A stretch of 64,000 nucleotides of DNA. It comes from Strongylocentrotus droebachiensis (lineage: Eukaryota; Echinodermata; Echinoidea; Camarodonta; Strongylocentrotidae). The notes below the pieces were generated by a model, which saw only the letters and a program-made list of their open reading frames with translations, was not told where the DNA came from and made no database searches. Shown here one piece after another: positions 9,322 through 19,859 of this stretch; positions within the stretch are counted from its first letter, which is position 1, and each line of letters begins with the position of its first letter. The DNA lies in assembly GCA_035222895.1 (NCBI GenBank), contig JAVYIG010000066.1, positions 296,501 to 360,500 of the forward strand, given 5' to 3'. The position numbers and the translations under genes were made by a program.

Positions 9322-11868
9322 CTTGTTATTATTGTAGTATATAGACCTCCAAGTAAACCATTATCAACATTTTTGGAAGGTGTTGAACTAATAATGCATA
9401 AAATATTGAATGAGAAGAAAGAATGTTACTTTCTTGGTGATTTTAATGTTGACCTACTTTCTTCAAGTCCATCTGTCAGTACTTTTGTTGATTTATTTAC
9501 GTCATACTCTTTTTTACCTGTGATATCAAAACCAACCAGAATTACACCTCACTCTGCAACCCTCCTCGACAATATATTTACAAACGAATCTGATAATGTT
9601 ATTAAGTCAGGTATACTTGTTTCTGATGTCAGCGATCACTTACCAATTTTTTTAATCATTGATTGCGATTTTGTGAATGAAATAATAAGTTATGTAACAT
9701 TTAAACGTAAGATTGACGATGATTCCATTGTAAGATTTTGTATACTTTTACGTAATCAAAATTGGGAAGAAGTTTATAAATCAAATGATGTTGATCAGAA
9801 ATTTAGTACATTTCTTGATCAATATATTTTACTTTATAATGCATGTTTTCCATTGAAAAAAACTGTGCAAAAAAGAAAAAAAAGTGATAAACCATGGTTT
9901 AATGCATCTTTGAAGAAAAAATGCAAAAAAAAATATAAATTGTATCATAGGTTTATAACTAATCCTACTCCTCATAGGGAAGCTAAATTTAAATGTTATA
10001 GAAATGTTGTAAACGATGAAATACGAAAATGTAAACGTGATTATTATAATAATAAATTTAATAGTTGTAAAGGAAATATCCATAAGACCTGGAAAGCTAT
10101 AAATGATGTTTTGAAGAAATCTAATGGCAAGAAACAATGTCAAACTATATTGTATAATGGTGAATCAACTGATGATAAAAATGTAATTGTTAATTGTTTC
10201 AATGAATATTTTGGTACTGTTGGCACTAAAATTGCTGATAACTTGCCGAATTTGAATGTCGATTTTAACAGTTTTTTAAATAATGTAAATTACTCTCAAT
10301 CAATGTTCTGTGAATCCATAACATTTGCAGAAATTTTAGATATTGTAAAAAAAATTAAGGATAATGCAAGTCCAGGTGACGACGACATTAATACAAAAGT
10401 TTTTAAAAAATCTATCTGTTTTGTTTTAAAACCATTGTGCAATATTTTTAATCTCTCTTTAGATCAAGGAGTGTTTCCTCATAGACTTAAGATTGCTAAA
10501 GTTATTCCAGTTTTTAAAAAGGGGGATCGAGCCCAATTATCTAATTATAGACCAATTTCGCTTTTATCAATTTTTTCCAAGACTTTCGAAAAACTTGTTT
10601 ATAAGAGACTTATTTCATATATTGATCAAAATCAGATTTTATACAAAAGACAGTTTGGATTCAGAAAAGGTTATTCGACATATATGGCTCTTGTAGAATT
10701 AACTAACAAAATATCTCAAGTATTCGAGGAAAAGAAATTTCTTATTGGTATATTTTTAGATTTATCGAAAGCATTCGACAGCATTAATCACGAAATACTT
10801 TTAAACAAAATGGAACGCTATGGTATAAGAGGTACACCCTTAAAATGGTTTCGGAGTTATATCAGTGATCGTAAACAATATACATTTATAGACAACCACA
10901 AATCTGATTTATGTAATATATCTGTTGGTGTGCCCCAGGGATCCGTTTTGGGGCCCCTATTATTTCTATTGTTTATAAATGATCTTCAATTTATTAGTGA
11001 TGTATTATACTCAATTATCTTTGCCGATGACACAAGTCTCTTTATTTCAGGTAATGATGTAGCAGAAGTTAATAATGTATTGAACGTAGAAATGAAAAAT
11101 TGGTTCTCTGCTAATCGATTGGCTGTAAATATTGATAAAACTTGTTACATGATATTCAAACCTAAGAATAAGTTCATTAATGAAGACTTAATACAAATAT
11201 TTATTGGAGATTGCTTAATACAACAAGTTAAACAAACAAAATTTTTAGGAGTTACAATTGATGATAAAATAACATGGAAATTACATATCGATGACATTTG
11301 TGCAAAAATTTCTCAAGCCGTAGGGGTAATGAATAGATTAAGAAGTGTTGTTCCTATGAGGATTCTTTTAACTCTGTATTACACAATGATTTTACCTTAT
11401 TTATCATATTGCAATATTGTATGGGGTAACAGTGCACTGTATCTTAGAAATAGAATTGGAGTACTCCAGAAACGTGCAATACGTGTTATTTGCAATTCAC
11501 AACCTCTTGCCCACACAACCCCTTTATTTCAGCAGCTGAGTATTTTAAAAGTGGATCAAATGTGTAGTTTGCAAATTGCAATTTTTATGTACTCTTTTTT
11601 TAAGAACATTTTACCAGATAGTTTTAATAATTATTTCACTTCAAATTGTACAATTCATAGCCATAGTACCAGAAATTCAAATCACTTAAGATTACCGTTA
11701 TATAAATATAGTTTCTCTCAAACAACAATTTCTTACACTGGTGTAAAATCCTGGAATTCAATACCAGTAGAGATTAAGAACAGTCCGACACTTTCTAATT
11801 TTAAACGTAAATTTAAACTGTATATTTTACATAAAAACAATTCACAAACTTATAGTGGTACAATATAA
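9322..11868 (+). CDS. LINE endonuclease-reverse transcriptase (5' truncated)
   Basis: The open frame begins after a stop at 9319-9321 and runs 848 codons to TAA at 11866. It has no internal ATG requirement and is clearly missing its N-terminus. Order: the C-terminal part of an apurinic-type endonuclease (VVYRPPSKP near 9334, GDFNVDLL near 9440, SDHLPIF near 9630); a linker; then RT with NYRPISLLS (about 10545), FLDLSKAFDSINHE (about 10755), GVPQGSVLGPLLFLLF (about 10925) and the catalytic FADDTS box (about 11020), where FADD replaces YADD. The thumb and C-terminal region follow (LGVTIDDKITW, about 11247). In a complete element this protein nicks the target and copies the RNA at the nick. The intact frame implies recent insertion. 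It has no autonomous start, so activity from this copy is unlikely. Confidence 0.9.
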   Translation, partial: LVIIVVYRPPSKPLSTFLEGVELIMHKILNEKKECYFLGDFNVDLLSSSPSVSTFVDLFTSYSFLPVISKPTRITPHSATLLDNIFTNESDNVIKSGILVSDVSDHLPIFLIIDCDFVNEIISYVTFKRKIDDDSIVRFCILLRNQNWEEVYKSNDVDQKFSTFLDQYILLYNACFPLKKTVQKRKKSDKPWFNASLKKKCKKKYKLYHRFITNPTPHREAKFKCYRNVVNDEIRKCKRDYYNNKFNSCKGNIHKTWKAINDVLKKSNGKKQCQTILYNGESTDDKNVIVNCFNEYFGTVGTKIADNLPNLNVDFNSFLNNVNYSQSMFCESITFAEILDIVKKIKDNASPGDDDINTKVFKKSICFVLKPLCNIFNLSLDQGVFPHRLKIAKVIPVFKKGDRAQLSNYRPISLLSIFSKTFEKLVYKRLISYIDQNQILYKRQFGFRKGYSTYMALVELTNKISQVFEEKKFLIGIFLDLSKAFDSINHEILLNKMERYGIRGTPLKWFRSYISDRKQYTFIDNHKSDLCNISVGVPQGSVLGPLLFLLFINDLQFISDVLYSIIFADDTSLFISGNDVAEVNNVLNVEMKNWFSANRLAVNIDKTCYMIFKPKNKFINEDLIQIFIGDCLIQQVKQTKFLGVTIDDKITWKLHIDDICAKISQAVGVMNRLRSVVPMRILLTLYYTMILPYLSYCNIVWGNSALYLRNRIGVLQKRAIRVICNSQPLAHTTPLFQQLSILKVDQMCSLQIAIFMYSFFKNILPDSFNNYFTSNCTIHSHSTRNSNHLRLPLYKYSFSQTTISYTGVKSWNSIPVEIKNSPTLSNFKRKFKLYILHKNNSQTYSGTI

Positions 11869-12215
11869 TTTTTTGTTTGCCTGTCTAATTTACCAACTTA
11901 ATTTTGTTTTATCATGTACTGTACGTCGCTTTTGTTTGTGGGCTTTTGGTTTGTTTTTGTTTTTGGTTTGTTTTTATATATAAAATATCTAATATTGTTC
12001 TGGGGACTAGCCTCGACAGGCCCCTGGCCTTTGTTGGTCCCCCCACATGTTTTTTATATACATGTATTTAGTTGTTTTTAGATTTTGTTCGCTATTTGTT
12101 TCTCTTAATATTATTGTTTGTTAATACTGTATTTTTTATATGTCTGAACATGTATGTATACTTGTTGTTTTTTATGAACATGTGGAAAATAAACTTGAAC
12201 TTGAACTTGAACTTC
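9322..12215 (+). mobile_element. 5'-truncated non-LTR retrotransposon (LINE)
   Basis: One long open frame (endonuclease remnant plus reverse transcriptase) is followed by a ~350-bp 3'UTR. The UTR has a GGGGAC...GTCCCC stem (about 12001-12040) and a terminal tandem CTTGAA tail at 12191-12215. The 5' end is lost inside the endonuclease domain near 9320, as expected from abortive target-primed reverse transcription. A short tandem repeat instead of poly-A at the 3' end suggests the CR1/Jockey side of LINE diversity rather than L1, but the clade needs a phylogeny. It is plus strand, the same orientation as the CTTNBP2-like gene and upstream of it. Confidence 0.9.
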
Positions 12216-13554
12216 AAGTTCTGACAAATATATTAGGGATGCTGAACTAGATAAAAAATTGGAGAGGACAAAATAAAATGATGTAGGAGTAAAACAATAG
12301 TAGTAATAATATTAGTAATAATAACAATAATACTATTACTAATAATATTATTGATGATATTGATAATAGTAGTAATAACAACAACAATAGTGTCAAAATT
12401 ATATTTATACAAAAACTACTCATACAACTCAGTATATACCTGTGCTTTACATGATAAATTTTGTTTTGCTATATAGCATGATGATAATTGAATTATTCTT
12501 ATGGATTTTATTTTAAAATCTTTAAATTTCAAAATTTTATAGTAAAAATTTTAAACTGAAAAAGTTTGTGTTCAAGAGACAGCAGCCCCCCCCCCATTCA
12601 TTTCTTACCTTTCTGTCGTTGATGTAATGTTATGTCATGTTGCATTTAAAAAGATCATTATAGAGAAAATTATGTTCATAAATGAGTTCATAAATGTTAC
12701 TAAAATTATTGAATACTGCTTAATTCTTATTTTTTCATTTTCTCATTTTGTGAAAGATATTTAAAGATGGTCGTGATTTGATGATGTAAGGCACTCTGTA
12801 ATGATAATGATGTATGATGACTGAGGTGTGAAGTTGGTGCAGTCTTATAGGATTGAGTAATTGGTGTTCGACCGTGTGATTTCTTTTTAGATCTGGCAGA
12901 AGCGAGAAAGATCTAATCATCGTCCTAATGAGAAAGACGACGGAAATGTAATAAGAGAGTGGACAGGGCAAAAGTATAAATGCAGTATAAAAAATGGTCT
13001 ACAATATAGAGAGGGGATGGGGGGGGGGCAAAGTTTAAACAAAAAACAAGTTCCAGTGGTGCCAAAATGACAGCATGCCGTGTAAACTTTTCCATATGGT
13101 GGTTTGGGGTGGAGGGAGGGAGCTAGGGTTATGGCTATATTATAGGGCATATGTAAATTTCAGTATTGGAAACGGGTCCTTGTTTGAACATCTTACAGTC
13201 CGGGGGGGGGGAGGCAAATATCAAACAAATCAGTGGCGTCGAGTGCAAAAATAAAAAGAACGAGGCAAAATTAAAATTTAATTGGGGAGGAGGCACAATA
13301 TTAAAGATCATTGAAATCGAGGCGAGTAATCATTTGGGCACTAAACATATGGAAATGTGCAATTTGATTGATAATCATTCATTGATCTTAAAAAATACAT
13401 AAATAAATAAACGACAAAATTCAAACACACGAAAAACGAGAGGTCCAAAATAGATTAAGGTAAATATAGACGGTGAAATGGGCAGGTGGAAATGGGGTCA
13501 TTATTTTGTTATTTCCATCCAGGTGACAGTGAAGTTTCTGGCCCCCAAGTTTGC
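12216..13554. other. Intergenic, AT-rich, no gene seen
   Basis: Trinucleotide runs of ATA/AAC/AGT type at 12290-12390, short C and G homopolymers near 12588, 13020 and 13202, and otherwise unremarkable AT-rich sequence. Short frames here have no recognisable motif. Confidence 0.5.
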
Positions 13555-14330
13555 CCTTTAAAAGGGCAAGTCTACTTACTTTCAATAGAAGCAGAAAAAT
13601 CAGACAAACCATTCAAAAACAAAATTTGAGCAAAATCGGATACTAATAAAAAAAGTAATGAATTTTTATTGACATGAAAAACTTTAAAAATCACAAGACA
13701 AAGTGGCAACTCACTCATGATGTCATTGCCTCACTATCTACTAATTGATTTCTTTATATTGATCATATAAATTTCAAATCCCCCCCTATGAAAATCTTCT
13801 TTCCTCACACCAGCATCCAAGTTATATTGATAATAATATGTTTTTTTTGTTAATGCACAAATATAGATTTTTATTTTTTCAGTTAAATCATGACAAATTT
13901 GAATTTTGATAGACTATTTAGGTCTATATGAAAATCAATGACTATGAATATACAATATTCAGAAAAAAGTGTCAATTCATCAAAGTTCATAAAAGATTTT
14001 GGGAAATGTCATGCACGTAATATGACACAGTCAAATCATATTACCTGAGCAGTGGCGGATCTAGGGGGGGGGGGGTTGGGGGGTTGCAACCCCCCCCCAA
14101 AAAAATCCGGGGACCATTTTTTAAAATCTTATCGCAAGAAAACGCCATTTTCACACACAGATTTTCAAAAATTTTCCCTACTGTGGGAGAGGGGACACCC
14201 CCCTCCCACACCCTCCCCCCTCGCTCGCTCCGCTCGCTTGGACTCGGTCGCTACGCTCCCTCGCATACCACCCCAACCCCCCCTTTATAAAAAGCTGGAT
14301 CCGCCCCTGGCCTGAGCAAATAAAGGGGAA
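13555..14330. mobile_element. TTAA-family MITE, copy 3, damaged and interrupted
   Basis: From about 13557 the sequence follows the left half of the TTAA family (CAAGTCTACTTACTTTCAAT, then ACTCACTCATGA) with more divergence than copies 1 and 2. It is interrupted at 14050 by a hAT-like element, resumes for ~20 bp after 14309 (GAGCAAATAAAGGGGAA) and then stops. The right terminal repeat is missing. This is the oldest-looking copy. Confidence 0.65.
14050..14309. mobile_element. Small hAT-like non-autonomous element, second copy
   Basis: A 260-bp element with ends CAGTGGCGGATCTAG and, reverse-complemented, CAGGGGCGGATCCAG. The flanks share CCTGAG (left ACCTGAG, right GCCTGAG), an imperfect duplication. 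It lies inside the damaged TTAA-family copy. A short open frame across it is an artefact of C-rich repeats. Confidence 0.75.
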
Positions 14331-14584
14331 CTCGAAAATTCCCCTCGGCTAGACGGATATGCAGAAGCGGAGTTGAGCTCCTTTGTGCAGAGAAAGGAAC
14401 AGCGACCGCTCGTGGTTAATATTGAAGCTAGCGTTTGATGTTGAGGCAGCTAGCTCAACGAACTCAAACCAAGGCTAGCTAGGCAGACGAAACTGCATAG
14501 CTCATGCATAGCTAACAATGACAAAAACATGAAGAAAGCGTCCAAGTTCTAGTTTCTCATCATTAATGACGTTGTGTTTTGAGG
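14331..14584 (+). other. Possible noncoding first exon of the CTTNBP2-like gene
   Basis: The sequence composition changes abruptly at about 14331, where the transposon copy ends. The following ~250 bp is less AT-rich and ends in a strong donor, GAGG then GTAAGT at 14585. ATGs inside it open only short frames (for example 14358 and 14439). A 5'UTR exon here would splice to the acceptor at 15949 of the start exon. This is inferred from the donor and position only; no promoter element is clear. Confidence 0.3.
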
Positions 14585-15039
14585 GTAAGTTTACAAATGA
14601 TGTCTTTACAATAAAATTTGGCTTAAATTTTAGTTACAAAGGTCTTAAATTTTGTTGTGATCTGCAGAGCTAATGCAGTAACGGTCCACGTTTGAGTGAT
14701 TAATTCAATAATGTCTCATTTTCTGTGCGGTGTATCAAGTATGTATACAGTAGGTCTAGGCCCACGGCCACGGCCACACAGCAGCTAGCAGCATGCATTA
14801 CTATCCTGGCTGTGGGGCTTTAAAACCTCACTGCACTGTTGTTGTTGGTAATAGTTTAATGGCGTTCATTCAGTATTGAATAGACCTACAGTACTCAGTA
14901 GTCACCTCTTCTAGAGGTCTATACGCCATATCTTCAGTTTTATAAGAAAAATCAGTTAGTCTATCCGTAGATCTATGAGTTTTCGGCCACTTAGTTTAAG
15001 ACAAAATCCTATTTTTTGGACTCTTTACTTCATATTTAT

Positions 15040-15720
15040 TATCATTTCGGCCCTTGTTCCGAAACGTATCCAAAATTTGACCCGTAACTCCGGCGTGGAG
15101 ATACCCTACTAAAACATAGGTCTACCCAAAATGAAGTAAATATTCATGAAATGTCAAAAGAAAGATCATGAGTTAAAAGTTGTTAGATCTAGGCCTAGCC
15201 CTAGATCTAGGCCTATGTTTAAAGTAAAGCCCAAAAATCCCATTGAATTTGAAATCCAATGGGATTTTCCCGCGTAGGTTCGACGCAGCGCCAATAAAGT
15301 AAAGCTCTACTCACCGATAGCTGCACTATGTCCAGAATACAATGTCTGATGCTGTCCTTGCTGTGATTCTCCTGGTCGATGCTCCGATGATGTAGTGCTG
15401 TACTCTGTTCTGGGTTCTAGTTTCTGGCAAAGGCAGCGGGACTGAGCCTGCTTATATGGCGCACACATGTACGTGCGATCGAGCGTGGAAAGCCATCCGA
15501 CGCACGCACATGCGTGCGGTCCGTATTGCTAATTTCTCATATGTTTATTACCTGTTTTGTGTCAATTTTCTTGTTATTTTTGGAGTATTTTTGTGTGGAA
15601 AAACAATGATATTAGATTATTAGTATACACTTTTTCTCAGGTTTCACGGCAAACCGCTGTAGAATACAAGTACTAGTCATACCGATGCTGTGTTGCGGGC
15701 GGGCGCGCACCTGTGTGAAG
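15040..15720. repeat. Dispersed repeat, second copy with extra internal segment
   Basis: Blocks match 2150-2480 in the same orientation: CGTGGAGA...CTAAAACAT near 15095, then GTGTCAATTTTCTT near 15558 and CAGGTTTCACGGCAAA near 15640. Between the two blocks this copy has ~350 extra bases, including the TATA/exon cassette. A palindrome (AAATCCCATTG ... CAATGGGATTT) lies at about 15236-15268. Confidence 0.6.
15315..15458 (-). promoter_or_regulatory. Minus-strand TATA box, short exon and splice donor
   Basis: On the minus strand, CATATAAG at 15458-15451 is followed by ~135 bp without any ATG and then a strong donor, ATCG then GTGAGT, at 15314. This has the layout of a core promoter plus noncoding first exon pointing toward GDI. 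The cassette (with flanks, about 15187-15535) interrupts a segment otherwise shared with 2150-2480. It could be a GDI alternative first exon, a promoter inside a mobile element, or chance. Confidence 0.35.
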
Positions 15721-15949
15721 TTATCTACCACATTTTATCCTGAATAAATTGATAAATGTATGATACAAGTATGTTGAGTTGAGATATGTGGTATATTCTT
15801 GTGAAGGAATAAGCATGAGATCTGAGGTTTTTTTTTGTCTTAGAACCAAGCTGTGTACATGTACATACATGTAGATCTACTTGTAGGTAGACAATACTTG
15901 TACAAGCAAATTTTAAATACTTAATCAAATCTCTGTCTGAAATTTTCAG

Positions 15950-16183
15950 GTATCAGAAAACCAGCATATTTGAAAACCTGCAATCCTGCTCAAATGTAGA
16001 GACTTATGGCATGAACATCGTCAATGCATGCTGAAACTTTGCAAGGTCAGTATGCTGGATTCACCTGATGCCAGTGGACCCTCATTGCGAACACCTGCTA
16101 AAGATGGATACATTGTTGGAACAAAGCCTTCTCCATCCTCTTCTACTCCTAGTCTCCTGAAGAACAATCGTCTATTATCACAG
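15950..16183 (+). CDS. CTTNBP2NL-like: CTTNBP2-like protein, start-codon exon
   Basis: An acceptor (AATTTTCAG, ending 15949) and a donor (CACAG then GTAACT at 16184) bound this exon. The frame that leaves in phase 0 has a stop at 15971-15973 and then ATGs at 16028 (poor context) and 16052 (A at -3, better). It gives 44-52 residues: MLDSPDASGPSLRTPAKDG, then a Ser/Pro-rich stretch ending NNRLLSQ. Coding from 16052 is more likely. Three upstream ATGs open tiny frames that could dampen translation. It joins in frame to the exon at 35029, placing a disordered N-terminal leader before the CortBP2 domain, as in vertebrate CTTNBP2. The 18.8-kb intron that follows makes the link an inference from phase, strand and order. 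Confidence 0.6.
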
Positions 16184-16425
16184 GTAACTGAAACATCTTT
16201 TTTACTCAGATGGTAACTAACTGATCGATATTTCCATCTGGGGGTGTTAACTGTGCTACAAAGCTGTGAGATGAAAGTTGTTCATCTTACTTGGCATCCC
16301 TGTTTGGTATTAAACAAAACTTAAAATAAATTTCTGTGTGAAGATTTAATAGTATTGAACCTGAGAACAGGGAATTGCAGAATGCACAACATTCAATATT
16401 AGGGCTTATTATCAAGGTACCATAA

Positions 16426-16763
16426 GGCCAAATAACAAAAGTGAAGTGTTTCTCTTCCCCGCCCGCCTCTATTTTAAAACTATTTACTATTCAGAAGGAA
16501 AAAAAAGCCAAATAAGGCCACCAAAAGAAGCTTGCACGGTATACATTTTGTTGAAATAGCTTCTAAAGTGATGCAAATCATTTGTTTTGTCATACATCAG
16601 CATACTCACATAGCACAATATCTCTAAATGAATAGGCTTGGCCAGCTATAATTAGCATGGCAGCCATCTTGGAAAAAAATAGCAAAATAGTAAATAGTAT
16701 TGCCTGCCTCCTCCTTTAAAAGAAAAGTTTGTACGAGAAACACATTATTTTTGTTATTTGGCC
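16426..16763. mobile_element. Harbinger-like MITE with TAA duplication
   Basis: TIRs start GGCCAAATAACAAAA at the left, and the right end is GTTATTTGGCC. Similarity continues inward ~80 bp through GTGTTTCTC and ACTATTTACTATT blocks. The flanks are TAA at 16423-16425 and TAA at 16764-16766. A 3-bp TWA duplication with GGC-type ends is typical of PIF/Harbinger. 338 bp, no coding capacity. Confidence 0.75.
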
Positions 16764-16817
16764 TAATTCAGAACATACACAGTGAACAGAATGCTCCAAG
16801 ATTGCCATGTTTACTTC

Positions 16818-18506
16818 TAGGCTTGAGTCGGTACGGTCGATCACACCGGGACCCGACCGTTGCCGTCGGGTCCCGGTTTCGTTTTTTGAGAACCGACGCT
16901 CCGAAAAAAATAATGAAATATGTAAGAAATTGCAGTTTTGCACACCACTAAAATCATTCCACCTTGAAACTTAAGTATTTAATTGTTACCAATCATATTC
17001 TAGCTCATCCTGAATCAATCCGAACTGCTGATATAAATATGGGTTGCAAAGCAGTTCGCCCCATGGGGTTGTTGTTGCCAGCTGCTAGCTAGCTACTGTA
17101 CTGGCCGGGATGCGTTAATAAATCGGGTCAAAAAACATTAATGTTTGAATAATAAAACGGCTTTCTAAAAAGTACTTCTTTACAACATACCGATCAAATA
17201 ATTTTTAAAAGACAAAATGGATATTATTTCTTTGATTTTGAACACCGCATGCTTCTTTTAAAAGCTGAAAATTACTTGGTAATCACAAGAAGTTTCGATA
17301 CGGATAGCTGTTGCAAGGTAAGTTCAGACTAGTCTCGGAAAAATGCGCAGTGCTCCTCGTAGTTAGCTGTAATCCGTGCCAGAACGAACCCAAACAAAGA
17401 CGTGATCGTAACGAGAAAAAATCATTAAAAACTACGAGAGCACAATTGAAAAGACAACTACTCAAAATTATCGTAAGCAGATACATAACTTGGAGGAATA
17501 ATACAATAGTTGTCCAAGAAAAGCCACAGAAATAGTGATATTTAAGGAGTTACTATAGGTACAATCATTATCGGAATGGGCCTGCTGATATGTCCGAATT
17601 ACACGTTATTTGGTTTCTAGCCTCGTGTTCTAACACGAGGCTAGAAACCAAATAACGCCCTCTACGGTAAAAAGCAGTATAACAAAGGATTCGAGTATTT
17701 GCAGCAAGCCCCTTGCAATAAAATGTACCCAGTTACTCCTCGATTATCACAATTTCTTTGGCATTTCTTGGGCGATTATTGAATTCTTTGTCCAAGTTAT
17801 TTATCTGATTATCGTAATTTTGAGCAGTAGTTGTCTTTCCAATTGTGCTCTCGTATTTTTTAATGATTTTTTTTCTCGTTACGATCACGTCTTTGTTTGG
17901 GTTCGTTCTGGCACGCATTACAGCTAACTACGAGGAGCACTGCGCATTTTTCCGAGACTAGTCTGAACTTGCCTTGCAACAGCTATCCGTATCGAAACTT
18001 CTTGTGATTACCAAGTAATTTTCAGCTTTTAAAAGAAGCATGCAGTGTTCAAAATCAAAGAAAAAATATCTATTTTGTTTTTAAAAATTATTCGATCGGT
18101 ATGTTGTAAAGGAGTACTTTTTAGAAAGCCGTTTTATTATTCAAACATTAATGTTTTTTGACCCGATTTATTCAACCTGCATGAATCAAAATGGCGGCTC
18201 GATCGTTGTCTTTCTATTTTTGCTCCAGTTTTTTTTACTTTTAGAGGCACGATAATGGCACTAAACATCGCCAATCATGGATAAAAATAATGTCAAATGG
18301 AAGAATATACCGATCTGTGCCGAGGTATGCATGTGTTGATTTATTTGACTGATAAAAAAGGTCACTTTTAAGGGACATACTGATGATATGCGCTTTTTAT
18401 AGAGGCAAGTGACAAATCCTGCGAGCTGATTTCGGGACACCGGGTCCCGATCGGTGCAAGGCCGTCCGGACCCGGTTTATGAAAATCCCGACATGACTCG
18501 GGCCTA
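16818..18506. mobile_element. Fold-back element with 8-bp TSD and 1.05-kb palindrome
   Basis: Perfect 8-bp direct flanks TTTACTTC lie at 16810-16817 and 18507-18514. The ends are TAGGCTTGAGTCGG and, reverse-complemented, TAGGCCCGAGTCATGTCGGG, each followed by GGGACCC/GGGTCCC-rich subterminal repeats. This fits a hAT-type element. From about 17117 to 18172 the interior is one long imperfect palindrome with ~500-bp arms. It is closed by a perfect 25-bp stem with a 2-nt loop (17605-17656). No transposase is recognisable. The right arm has an open minus-strand frame of 61 codons (17733-17918) whose left-arm counterpart is broken by stops. Confidence 0.85.
17605..17656. repeat. Perfect 25-bp hairpin at palindrome centre
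   Basis: Bases 17605-17629 are exactly the reverse complement of 17632-17656, separated by CT. The arms begin GTTATTTGGTTTCTAGCC. This is the apex of the ~1.05-kb palindrome. Confidence 0.95.
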
Positions 18507-19859
18507 TTTACTTCACCTGGGTGGAAAGTGGCAAGTGTAGATTTATGTCGTGCCAAGTGACACACTAAAATATAAAGAAAAAGTTATAGCATGGCAGCTG
18601 TAAGGATATAAACTAAAGGGATGTCATTTCGTAATAACATGTAGAGTGTGCACCAACAATTTGATTCTTGGATCCACTTTTCTTTTATGCCTTCTTACAT
18701 TGAACATTGTGTCAGGTGTTAATAAGATAAAGCAAAAGCATTGAATACACTGAGTCTGGAAACTGCTGAATCTTTGTTTAATAAACGGCACCAATGTTTA
18801 TCTGGTGAAATATTTACCACTTTGCATCCTGTATGTTTAGAAAATTGGTTTGATGGAATGAAGAATGAGTCTTATGATCTGGCTGTGTGTACATGTTTCT
18901 AATTTCTGTCTCCCTGTACAGTAGAGCCTAGAGGCCATTTGGAAGAAAGTTATTGTAGCGTATATCCTGTCTATTGTCAATGTACAAACTTTAGTAAACT
19001 AGTAACCAGCGTACACTTTACAAAGTTTACATAAAACCTTGGATAACTTTGACTGATGATAAATAAAAACAGAAGTTTTTCACATTTTAAATCTGAGGTG
19101 ATGTATTGAAGTAAATCTTATGATGTTTTTTGATAATAATAATCTTTGCAAAATAATGATTTTAAAGACAAGATAGCTTACAGTATACAGAGCCCCGAAA
19201 ATAACAATTATGTGCGAGACAAGGTAGCTGATTCGGAGATCCGAAAATAATAATTATTGACGAGACAAAGTAGCCGATTCAGAGATCTGAAAATAATAAT
19301 TATTGGCGAGACAAGGTACAATGTAGCAGATACGGAGATCAGAGAATAATAATCATCTAGTTTGAGAACAAGATTCATGTGACACCATCAAACTGCAATT
19401 TAAAAAGAATTGTTTAAAAAAACATGGAAATGACTCAGCGATAATAAACTGAGATAGATGATAAGGATATTTGCCCAATGTGCAAAATGCATCATAATAC
19501 TGCCTATGAGTAATTTTGAAAAATCATGATTGGATGATTTTTTGTTCTTCATGATGATACATTGTATTGATGTACATGTAAGCCCCGCTACATGTATTTT
19601 TGTTTGTCCAATATACTGTACTTGGCTCACTTCTTTCTTCAAATTCCGTTGTAAGTCTCCCAGCCAGTCAATATGGAACCGATTAGTTACATGTACTTGT
19701 ACATGTATAAACACAGTACCGGTAGTCAATACACAACAATTTAGTCAGTTATTATTTAATTTGAAAATAACATTTTTGATTATATCTGCTTTAATGACTG
19801 TTAGGTTCCTTGTGTAAACAAAGACAGCATCACACATCATTAGGAGCAGTACTGTCTAC

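Noticed and set aside
9829-10143. Minus-strand frame of 104 codons
   Set aside because: Antisense to the LINE reverse transcriptase frame; AT-rich shadow.
14052-14315. Proline-rich frames near 14.1 kb
   Set aside because: They run through C homopolymers of a 260-bp hAT-like element.
17733-17918. 61-codon minus-strand frame in the right arm of the palindrome
   Set aside because: No recognisable domain, and the paired left arm has stops in the same frame; kept only as a note in the element entry.
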